Assembly (NCBI GenBank): GCA_015232935.1
Contig: JADFYT010000156.1
Span: 1-5,976 of the forward strand
Source: Desulfamplus sp.
GTDB taxonomy: Bacteria; Desulfobacterota; Desulfobacteria; Desulfobacterales; Desulfobacteraceae
Direction of reading: 5' to 3'
Length of the DNA stretch: 5,976 nucleotides
Position 1 is the stretch's first letter, and each line of letters begins with the position of its first letter. Below, piece by piece: positions 1-5,532 of the stretch. Under the pieces are notes generated by a model. That model had not been told where the DNA came from. It did not search any database and was given only the letters and a program-made list of their open reading frames with translations. Both the position numbers and the translations under genes were made by a program.

Positions 1-1
1 A

Positions 2-709
2 AAAATTGGAGGCACAGCACCGATAGCTGTACAGTCTATGACCAACTCATATACTCAGGATGTTGATGCAACAGTTGCCCAGATTCGCCGTCTTCATGAT
101 GCAGGCTGCGAGATTGTAAGGGTTGCGGTTCCTGATATGGAGGCAGCCTGTGCAATTGGAAAGATCAAAAAAAGGTTGTCCAGGCCGGAAGATGGAAGCC
201 ATGGGATTGATATTCCTGTAATTGCAGATATCCATTTTGATTACAGGCTTGCCCTTGCGTCGGCAGATGCCGGTGCTGACGGTTTGAGGATAAATCCCGG
301 CAATATTGGTGAAAAGCGAAAAATCAAGGCTGTGGCAGACTGTGCCAGATCGCTTGATATCCCGATAAGAGTTGGAGTCAATTCAGGTTCTCTTGAAAAG
401 GATATTGTAGAGAAGATGGGTTCCACAGCCGTGGCAATGGCAGAAAGTGCCATGAGAAATATCACAATTCTGGAGGATCTGGGTTTTAGTGCTATCAAGA
501 TATCTCTCAAGGCATCCGATGTGGCAAGAACTGTTGAAGCATACAGGCTTGTCTCAACTCTGACAGATGTCCCCCTCCATGTCGGAGTTACAGAAGCTGG
601 CGGCATTTATGCCGGAATCACAAAATCGGCAATCGGTATAGGGATGATTTTAGCAGACGGGATTGGCGATACAATCAGGGTATCCTTGACACGGGACCCT
701 GTGGAGTAG
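2..709 (+). CDS. ispG: IspG N-terminal (TIM-barrel) part, 5'-truncated by the window, ends at an in-frame amber codon
   Basis: 4-hydroxy-3-methylbut-2-enyl diphosphate synthase (GcpE/IspG) converts methylerythritol cyclodiphosphate to HMBPP in the cytosolic MEP isoprenoid pathway, using a 4Fe-4S cluster. The frame is open from base 2, and the first residues (KIGGTAPIAVQSMTN) match the family just downstream of its usual N-terminus, so about 10-20 residues lie upstream. The ATG at 38 is internal, not the start. Visible family blocks, in order, are VQSMTN, IVRVAVPD, PVIADIHFDYRLAL, DGLRINPGNIG, RVGVNSGSL, ISLKASDV, PLHVGVTEAGG and GIGDTIRVSL. Together they make up the TIM barrel that binds the substrate diphosphate. 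The frame ends in TAG at 707-709 straight after DPVE, where homologues read DPVEE(V/I)KVG and continue into the iron-sulfur domain. That domain follows in the same frame from 710. The identification is secure. Whether this is a separate polypeptide, a readthrough product or a broken gene is open. Confidence 0.93.
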   Translation, partial: KIGGTAPIAVQSMTNSYTQDVDATVAQIRRLHDAGCEIVRVAVPDMEAACAIGKIKKRLSRPEDGSHGIDIPVIADIHFDYRLALASADAGADGLRINPGNIGEKRKIKAVADCARSLDIPIRVGVNSGSLEKDIVEKMGSTAVAMAESAMRNITILEDLGFSAIKISLKASDVARTVEAYRLVSTLTDVPLHVGVTEAGGIYAGITKSAIGIGMILADGIGDTIRVSLTRDPVE

Positions 710-718
710 GTAAGGGTG
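703..718 (+). promoter_or_regulatory. Possible reinitiation site (GGAG plus GTG) for the IspG C-terminal part
   Basis: GGAG at 703-706 lies 9 nt before an in-frame GTG at 716-718. The stop codon at 707-709 sits between them, so a terminating ribosome would be placed to restart. This layout resembles translational coupling. It may be chance, because GTG simply encodes the Val of the conserved (K/R)VG motif and GGAG the preceding Val-Glu. Confidence 0.35.
707..709 (+). other. In-frame TAG interrupting ispG
   Basis: The codons here read GAG-TAG-GTA-AGG-GTG-GGG-TGG-GAG. The family expects Glu-Glu-(V/I)-(K/R)-V-G, so one G-to-T change in GAG explains the stop, and no base is gained or lost. Both flanking halves are well conserved and show no further stops or frameshifts, so any inactivation would be very recent. 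Alternatives are a base-call error beside the G-rich stretch at 714-725, amber suppression, or true splitting of the gene. Confidence 0.9.
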
Positions 719-1048
719 GGGTGGGAGATTCTCCGGTCGCTTGGCATAAGAAAACGGGGGCCTGAAATTATTTCATGCCCGACCTGTGGAAGGTGCAAGA
801 TCAACCTGTTTGACATTGCCGGCAAAGTTGAGGACGCTCTGTTGAAATGTCCCCTTACAATAAAGGTTGCAATCATGGGTTGTGTTGTGAACGGGCCTGG
901 AGAGGCAAAAGAGGCGGATATTGGAATCGCGGGGGGTGATGGCACGGGTATTTTATTTAAAAAGGGGTGCGTAGTCAAAAAGGTTCCGCAGAATAGGCTT
1001 GTGGAGACTCTTATAGAAGAGATAGAAAAGTATTCATGGACAACTTAA
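716..1048 (+). CDS. ispG: IspG C-terminal 4Fe-4S domain, in the same frame as the upstream part
   Basis: This 110-residue segment is the reductive iron-sulfur domain of IspG. Counting the GTG at 716 as residue 1, the cluster ligands are visible at Cys21 and Cys24 (in SCPTCGRC) and Cys56 (in IMGCVVNGPGEA). Glu63 in the same motif is the conserved acidic residue that ligates or protonates at the cluster. The family's Gly-rich block follows (ADIGIAGGDGTGILF), and the end VKKVPQNRLVETLIEEIEK is a normal IspG C-terminus. Joined to the upstream part, the visible protein is about 347 residues plus the amber position, as expected for a short bacterial IspG. No residue needed for the cluster is missing, which argues against long-standing decay. 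In known IspG dimers the active site forms between the barrel of one subunit and this domain of the other, so a separate domain could in principle still work. The GTG start is only a hypothesis; uninterrupted translation through 707-709 is equally possible. Confidence 0.85.
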   Translation: MGWEILRSLGIRKRGPEIISCPTCGRCKINLFDIAGKVEDALLKCPLTIKVAIMGCVVNGPGEAKEADIGIAGGDGTGILFKKGCVVKKVPQNRLVETLIEEIEKYSWTT

Positions 1049-1071
1049 ACTGATGAGGCGTAAAAGATCAT

Positions 1072-1533
1072 ATGAAAAGTGTTTTTATTGGTATTATCAT
1101 TTTTGTATTTGCTGTTTTGATTGGCACTGTTTCCGTAAAAGCCGAAGAAAAAATAACCGGAACATGGAAAACAGTCGCTGATGAAGGTGCTGATAAGGGA
1201 CGTGACAACTCTTATGTCGAGATATTTGAGAAAGAGGGAGCCTGCTTTGCCAGAATAACCAGGCTGCTGCTCAAGCCCCAGGATACCCTTTGTGATAAAT
1301 GCAGCGGGGATTTAAAAGACAAACCGCTTGTTGGCATGATATTTCTGAAGGATATGAAAAAATCCGGCAAGACAGATAAGGAGTTTGGTGAACAATACTC
1401 TGGCGGAACAATCATGGATCCGGATAATGGCAAAACCTATGACTGCAAGTTATGGGTAAAGGGCGATGTTTTGACATTAAGGGGATATATCGGATTTTTA
1501 TACAGAACCCAGCAATGGTTCAGGATTAATTAA
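1072..1533 (+). CDS. Exported DUF2147-family protein
   Basis: A 153-residue protein. Residues 1-24 form a signal peptide: Lys2, a hydrophobic run at about 4-20, and a likely signal peptidase I site after VKA (Ala24/Glu25). There is no lipobox Cys, so a soluble periplasmic protein is expected. The mature part carries the DUF2147 pattern: GTWKT at 30-34, an acidic then Gly segment, PLVGMIFLKDM at 85-95, SGGTIMDPDNGKTYDC at 110-125 and LRGYIGFLYRTQQWFR at 136-151. The family is thought to be a small beta-rich periplasmic domain, and its biochemical role is unknown. Four cysteines remain after processing (58, 74, 77, 125), with 74 and 77 in a CDKC motif, so disulfides are plausible. It starts 23 bp after ispG with GAGG at 1055-1058, a rather long 13 nt from the ATG. 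Co-transcription with ispG is likely, but no functional link to its neighbours is apparent. Confidence 0.85.
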   Translation: MKSVFIGIIIFVFAVLIGTVSVKAEEKITGTWKTVADEGADKGRDNSYVEIFEKEGACFARITRLLLKPQDTLCDKCSGDLKDKPLVGMIFLKDMKKSGKTDKEFGEQYSGGTIMDPDNGKTYDCKLWVKGDVLTLRGYIGFLYRTQQWFRIN

Positions 1534-1575
1534 ATATATGTAAGTGTAAACTTGATATATGTAAATGTAAACTTG
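1534..1575 (+). repeat. Two tandem 21-bp direct repeats upstream of proS
   Basis: Copy 1 (1534-1554) and copy 2 (1555-1575) are adjacent and differ at one base, the 11th (G in copy 1, A in copy 2). Each contains ATATATGTAA followed by TGTAAACTTG, so TGTAA occurs twice per unit. The array begins at the first base after the TAA of the preceding gene and ends on the first G of the proS Shine-Dalgarno sequence, so it fills the spacer. Copy 1 also holds a short AAGT-GTAA-ACTT inverted repeat, which the one-base difference weakens in copy 2. It could be a slippage duplication or a paired protein-binding site two helical turns long. Confidence 0.85.
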
Positions 1576-1579
1576 GAGG
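1575..1579 (+). promoter_or_regulatory. Strong Shine-Dalgarno sequence of proS
   Basis: GGAGG is followed by 8 nt and then the ATG at 1588. This strong, ideally spaced site fixes the proS start. Confidence 0.85.
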
Positions 1580-1587
1580 AAATTTAA

Positions 1588-3102
1588 ATGGGGAACAAGG
1601 TTCAAACGGCAATTTCACCAACCAGGGAAGAAGACTATCCAATGTGGTACCAGGAGGTTGTAAAAGCCTCCGAGATGGCTGAAAAATCTTCTGTAAGAGG
1701 CTGCATGGTTATAAGGCCATGGGGATATACTCTCTGGGAAAATATAGCCTCACAGCTGGATGTGATGTTCAAGGATACTGGTGTGAAAAATGCCTATTTC
1801 CCTCTGTTCATACCTTTGAGCTACCTTGAAAAAGAGGCAGAGCATGTGGAAGGTTTTGCAAAAGAGTGTGCGGTGGTAACCCATCACAAGCTGGAAAAAG
1901 GCCAGAACGGAAAACTTGTGCCCGCTGGAGAACTTGCTGAACCTCTTATTGTAAGGCCAACTTCCGAGACCATCATTGGAGAGTCAATGTCCAAATGGGT
2001 TTCAAGCTACAGGGATCTTCCCATACTCATCAACCAGTGGGCAAATGTGGTACGCTGGGAGATGAGAACCCGTATATTCCTGAGAACAAGCGAGTTTCTG
2101 TGGCAGGAGGGGCATACTGCCCACGCAACCGAGCAAGAGGCTCGGGAACGCACCCAGATGATGCTTGAGATCTATACAAAATTTGTGGAGGAGTGCCTTG
2201 CCATGCCGGTTGTGAAGGGGGCAAAATCCGAGTCAGAGCGTTTCCCGGGAGCTGTTGACACACTCTGTATCGAGGCCATGATGCAGGACAGGAAGGCTCT
2301 TCAGGCAGGTACTTCGCATTTTCTTGGACAGAACTTTGCAAAGGGTTCTGATATAAGGTTTCAGGATGCTGACAAGAAAGAGCAGTTTGCCTGGACAACA
2401 TCCTGGGGAGTTTCTACCAGAATGATCGGCGGGATGATCATGACTCATGGAGATGACGACGGAGTTATCATGCCGCCAAGAGTCGCACCTGCCCATGTTG
2501 TTCTTCTGCCGATCTTCAGAAACGATCAGGAAAAGGCGTCTGTCATGGAATATACAAACGCTCTTGCCCGTGAACTCAAGCAGATCACATATCATGACCG
2601 GAAAGTTGTGGTCGAAATTGATGATCGGGATACAGGCGGTGCAAGAGGATGGGACTGGATTAAAAAAGGAATTCCTGTCAGAGCTGAAATAGGGCCCAAA
2701 GATATTGAAAATGATTCTGTATTTGCCGGCAGACGGGACAGGTCTCCAAAAGAGAAAAAGGCGGTCAAGCGTTCTGATTTTGTAAATGACATGGTTGCTG
2801 TACTTGATGATATTCAAAAGAGTCTTTTTAACAGGGCACTGGAATTCAGAAACAGCAATACTTTTGAGATGGATGATAAAAAAGCATTTTATGATTTTTA
2901 CACCTCATCAAGCGAGACACGCATTCACGGCGGATTTGTAATGGCACACTGGTGCGGTTCGCGAGAGTGTGAGGCAAAGATAAAAGAGGATCTTTCAGTT
3001 ACAATAAGGTGCATACCGTTTGACAGCAAAGAGGAAAAAGGAAGCTGTATCTGCTGCAACGCGGAGAGCTCCAAAAGAGTTCTTTTTGCCAAGGCATATT
3101 AA
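1588..3102 (+). CDS. proS: Prolyl-tRNA synthetase, archaeal/eukaryotic type
   Basis: A cytosolic class II aminoacyl-tRNA synthetase that charges tRNA-Pro with proline, using ATP. The 504-residue protein has the layout of the archaeal/eukaryotic-type enzyme: catalytic core at about 15-290, anticodon-binding domain from about VAPAHVVLLPIF (near 299), and a C-terminal zinc-binding domain. Visible catalytic blocks are RPTSET at 123-128, motif 2 at 156-179 (R156, FLRTSEF, WQEGHTAH) and motif 3 at 271-293 (TSWGVSTRMIGG then THGDDDG). The zinc site is C456-x4-C461 with C487-x2-C490, matching the four-Cys pattern of this type. The chain ends in AKAY, the usual C-terminal Tyr. The first 200 residues run straight from RPTSET to motif 2 without the roughly 180-residue insertion (INS) editing domain of bacterial-type ProRS. 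Start and length are supported by the GGAGG site and family length. The gene is intact. It probably shares a transcript with the genes upstream. Confidence 0.97.
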   Translation: MGNKVQTAISPTREEDYPMWYQEVVKASEMAEKSSVRGCMVIRPWGYTLWENIASQLDVMFKDTGVKNAYFPLFIPLSYLEKEAEHVEGFAKECAVVTHHKLEKGQNGKLVPAGELAEPLIVRPTSETIIGESMSKWVSSYRDLPILINQWANVVRWEMRTRIFLRTSEFLWQEGHTAHATEQEARERTQMMLEIYTKFVEECLAMPVVKGAKSESERFPGAVDTLCIEAMMQDRKALQAGTSHFLGQNFAKGSDIRFQDADKKEQFAWTTSWGVSTRMIGGMIMTHGDDDGVIMPPRVAPAHVVLLPIFRNDQEKASVMEYTNALARELKQITYHDRKVVVEIDDRDTGGARGWDWIKKGIPVRAEIGPKDIENDSVFAGRRDRSPKEKKAVKRSDFVNDMVAVLDDIQKSLFNRALEFRNSNTFEMDDKKAFYDFYTSSSETRIHGGFVMAHWCGSRECEAKIKEDLSVTIRCIPFDSKEEKGSCICCNAESSKRVLFAKAY

Positions 3103-3167
3103 TATTATAGCGTTCCAGAAAAGTCTTTTGGCGAGATAAACCCTTTAGCAGTGCTCTCAGACGGCAT

Positions 3168-3197
3168 TTGCACCAATTTAATTATGATGAGTATAAA
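3168..3197 (+). promoter_or_regulatory. Weak candidate sigma70 promoter for rel
   Basis: TTGCAC (3168-3173) and TATAAA (3192-3197) are separated by 18 bp in the 116-bp proS-rel gap. The -10 matches 5 of 6 consensus positions and the -35 only 3 of 6. The predicted transcript start, near 3204, would leave a very short leader before the ATG at 3219, which lowers confidence. Confidence 0.25.
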
Positions 3198-3218
3198 AGG
3201 TCTGGAAACATTGATCTT

Positions 3219-5390
3219 ATGGTAAGAATTCAAGACATTCTGGATACTATTGTCGAGTATAATCCAGACGCGGAACTGCATCTGGTAGAGCGTGCCTATA
3301 TCTATTCCGCCCAGGTGCATGATGGACATATGCGTCTGTCTGGAGAGCCTTATCTGTCCCACCCTCTGGCGGTCGCCTTTATACTTGCCAGAATGAAGCT
3401 GGATTCAGAGAGTATTGCGGCAGGCCTTTTGCATGATGTAATTGAGGATACCCATACCACAAAGGAAGAGATTGAGAGGAGATTTGGCCATAACATAGCC
3501 CGGATTGTCGAAGGGGTGACAAAGCTGTCCAAGCTATCCTTTTCCGACAAGGTTTATCGTCAGGCGGAAAGTTTACGAAAAATGATTCTTGCCATGGCAG
3601 ATGACATCAGGGTGGTGCTTATCAAACTTGCGGACAGACTTCATAATATGCGTACCCTGGATTATCACAAGCCTGACCGCAAGGTTGCCATTGCCCGTGA
3701 AACTCTTGATATTTACGCACCGATTGCAGCAAGACTTGGCATCTTCTGGCTCAAGCAGGAGCTTGAGGATGTGGCCTTTTACTACAGTATGCCAGAGAAG
3801 TACGCTGAAATAGATCTTCTTGTGGACAAGGCCAGAGATGAAAAAGAGGCATATGTCAAGGAAGTGATGGAAAAACTCAAGGAAAAAATGTCTGCTGAAG
3901 GCATTGAGGCTGATATCAAAGGCCGTTTTAAACAGCATTACAGCATTTACCATAAAATGCTCTCCCAGAACCTGGAGTTTAATCAGGTATATGACCTGAT
4001 CGCATTCAGGATCATTCTTGAAAAAAAGGCCCAGTGTTACGAGGTGATGGGTATTATTCATGACATGTGGAAACCCATACATTACAAGTTCAAGGATTAT
4101 ATAGGCGTTCCCAAGCCAAATGGATACCAGTCCCTTCATACCACAGTGATTGGTCCTCATGGCCAGCGGGTGGAGATTCAGCTAAGAACCAGAGATATGG
4201 ATGCTATTGCAGAATCCGGCATAGCTGCCCACTGGAGCTATAAAGAGGGGGCAGCAATTGATGAACAGACCGGCAAAACATTTGCGTGGCTTCGAAATCT
4301 TGTGGAAAACCAGGAAGAGTCAACTGATCCTGACGAGTTTCTTGAAAATGTCAGAATTGATCTTTACTCGGATGAAATTTATGTTTTTACACCAGATGGC
4401 GAAATAAAGACTCTTCCAAAAGGGGCAACCCCTGTGGATTTTGCCTACATGATCCATACCCAGGTGGGAGATCAGTGCGTCGGTGCCAAAGTCAATGGCA
4501 GGATTGTGCCTCTTGCCCACAAACTTGAAACCGGCAATATTGTCAATATAATTACTGCCAAGGATCACCATCCCAGTGCGGACTGGCTCAATTTTGTCGT
4601 TACAGTAAAGGCAAGAAGCAAAATCCGGCACTGGATCAACTCTCAGGAAAAAGAGCGCAGCATCTCTCTTGGAAAGGAGATGTGTGAAAAGCTGTTCCGG
4701 AAAAAGGGCTACAGTTTTAATGCAATGATAAAATCCGGGGAGATGGACGCAGCCGCCAAAGCCTTTGGTTTTGGTAATGTTGACGATGTTGTCGCACAGG
4801 TGGGATTCGGAAAGATAACTTCGCTTCAGCTTCTTCACAAAGCGGTACCAGACTCTGAAAAGGACAAGGACAAGGAGAATACAGGGGAAAAGATATCTTC
4901 AATTCTCCATAAGATCATAGGCAACAAGAGAAAGCGAAAAAGCAGTGATGGAGTTATTGTTAAAGGGCTTGATGATATTCTTGTAAAATTTTCCAGGTGC
5001 TGCACCCCTTTGCCGGGGGATGCGATAACAGGCTTTATAACCCAGGGGCAGGGGGTGACTGTTCATCGCAAGGGATGCGTAAATATTTTGAAAATGGCTC
5101 CGGAACGACAGATTGATGTTCAGTGGAGTGACAGCTATACGGATTCTTACCCTGCAAAAATAAGAATCCGTGCAACAGACAGGTCAGGTCTTCTGGCTGA
5201 TTTTGCAACTACAATCAGCAAAAACGGTGCAAATATCAACAACGCTCAGAGCGAGACATCAGAGTACGGTAATGTCAGGAGTTATTTTACCATCTCTGTC
5301 AGCAGCATTGATCAGCTAAATAAAGTCATGAGCGAACTTAGAAAATTGAAACAGGTTACGGAGGTCAAGAGGATTGTTAATGCTGAGTAG
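3219..5390 (+). CDS. rel: Bifunctional (p)ppGpp synthetase/hydrolase, Rel/SpoT family
   Basis: A 723-residue cytosolic, ribosome-associated enzyme that makes (p)ppGpp from ATP and GDP/GTP when uncharged tRNA accumulates, and also degrades it. Numbering from the ATG at 3219, the hydrolase HD domain shows H34, H48, H72-D73, E76-D77 and D139 (LADRLHN), so it looks active. The synthetase domain shows D259 (YDLIAFR), the FKDYIGVPKPNGYQSLHTT block and E319 (EIQLRT). The specificity loop reads KFKD at 290-293, a conservative variant of the RxKD motif of bifunctional enzymes and unlike the acidic ExDD of RelA. The C-terminal regulatory half has TGS at about 385-446, a zinc-finger-like domain with C594-C595, H616 and C620, and ACT at about 646-723. 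The frame stays open upstream to a TTG at 3168, but homologues begin M(I/V)RIxDIL, so the ATG at 3219 was chosen, although its ribosome site (GGA at 3204-3206) is poor. The stop is TAG. Confidence 0.95.
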   Translation: MVRIQDILDTIVEYNPDAELHLVERAYIYSAQVHDGHMRLSGEPYLSHPLAVAFILARMKLDSESIAAGLLHDVIEDTHTTKEEIERRFGHNIARIVEGVTKLSKLSFSDKVYRQAESLRKMILAMADDIRVVLIKLADRLHNMRTLDYHKPDRKVAIARETLDIYAPIAARLGIFWLKQELEDVAFYYSMPEKYAEIDLLVDKARDEKEAYVKEVMEKLKEKMSAEGIEADIKGRFKQHYSIYHKMLSQNLEFNQVYDLIAFRIILEKKAQCYEVMGIIHDMWKPIHYKFKDYIGVPKPNGYQSLHTTVIGPHGQRVEIQLRTRDMDAIAESGIAAHWSYKEGAAIDEQTGKTFAWLRNLVENQEESTDPDEFLENVRIDLYSDEIYVFTPDGEIKTLPKGATPVDFAYMIHTQVGDQCVGAKVNGRIVPLAHKLETGNIVNIITAKDHHPSADWLNFVVTVKARSKIRHWINSQEKERSISLGKEMCEKLFRKKGYSFNAMIKSGEMDAAAKAFGFGNVDDVVAQVGFGKITSLQLLHKAVPDSEKDKDKENTGEKISSILHKIIGNKRKRKSSDGVIVKGLDDILVKFSRCCTPLPGDAITGFITQGQGVTVHRKGCVNILKMAPERQIDVQWSDSYTDSYPAKIRIRATDRSGLLADFATTISKNGANINNAQSETSEYGNVRSYFTISVSSIDQLNKVMSELRKLKQVTEVKRIVNAE

Positions 5391-5401
5391 TGTTCTTTCA
5401 A

Positions 5402-5462
5402 TGTTTGGCTGCCGGGCAAGAAAACACTTGGGATATTGAATGCCCTGAGGCTCCACCCAACA
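5402..5462 (+). other. Possible imperfect hairpin after rel
   Basis: Two nested pairings are visible. TGTTTGG (5402-5408) pairs with CCCAACA (5456-5462) with one mismatch. Inside it, GCCGGGCA (5411-5418) pairs with TGCCC (5441-5445) and GGC (5449-5451), with a three-base bulge. The apical loop is 22 nt, in which CAAG (5417-5420) and CTTG (5427-5430) could form a competing stem. No U-run follows, so this is not a standard intrinsic terminator. It could be a structured 3' end of the rel message or chance pairing. Confidence 0.3.
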
Positions 5463-5464
5463 AT

Positions 5465-5494
5465 TTAAACTTCAAGAAACAGTAGGCTAATAAT
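5465..5494 (+). promoter_or_regulatory. Weak candidate promoter for the S1-domain gene
   Basis: TTAAAC (5465-5470) and AATAAT (5489-5494) are 18 bp apart in an AT-rich stretch. The -10 matches 5 of 6 consensus bases and the -35 is poor. Transcription would start near 5501, giving a leader of about 32 nt. A TTTTTTAAAAAA palindrome (5497-5508) follows at once. AT-richness makes such matches easy to find by chance. Confidence 0.22.
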
Positions 5495-5520
5495 TATTTT
5501 TTAAAAAACAAACCATGTTC

Positions 5521-5526
5521 AGGAGA
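5521..5526 (+). promoter_or_regulatory. Shine-Dalgarno sequence of the S1-domain gene
   Basis: AGGAGA is followed by 6 nt and then the ATG at 5533. A second in-frame ATG at 5542 would be 15 nt away, so this spacing selects 5533 as the start. Confidence 0.75.
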
Positions 5527-5532
5527 ATTCAA

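Noticed and set aside
241..606. Minus-strand open frames opposite ispG (241-606 and 607-978)
   Set aside because: They mirror conserved IspG coding sequence. The second spans the amber site on the opposite strand only because the sense strand is coding there.
38..709. ATG at 38 as the ispG start
   Set aside because: The frame is open back to base 2, and the residues before it (GGTAPIAVQS) are conserved IspG sequence, so this Met is the internal Met of the QSMTN motif.
1471..1502. TTGACA inside the DUF2147 gene as a -35 box for proS
   Set aside because: The nearest acceptable -10 (TTTATA at 1497-1502) is 20 bp away, outside normal spacing, and the hexamer is explained by coding sequence.
2233..2817. 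Long minus-strand open frame inside proS (194 codons)
   Set aside because: It lies wholly within a well-conserved gene on the other strand. Its translation matches no family I know and has low-complexity, Cys/Ser-rich character typical of antisense shadows.
3115..3131. Inverted AAAAG/CTTTT near the end of proS as a terminator
   Set aside because: The arms are separated by one base, so a full stem cannot close, and no U-run follows.
3168..3218. TTG at 3168 as the rel start, adding 17 residues
   Set aside because: It has no Shine-Dalgarno sequence, and the added residues do not resemble Rel N-termini. The family begins at the M(I/V)RIxDIL match, ATG at 3219.
3573..4160. Long minus-strand open frame inside rel (195 codons), with a similar one at 4320-4838
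   Set aside because: Both are antisense to conserved Rel domains, have no recognisable motifs, and have no independent support.
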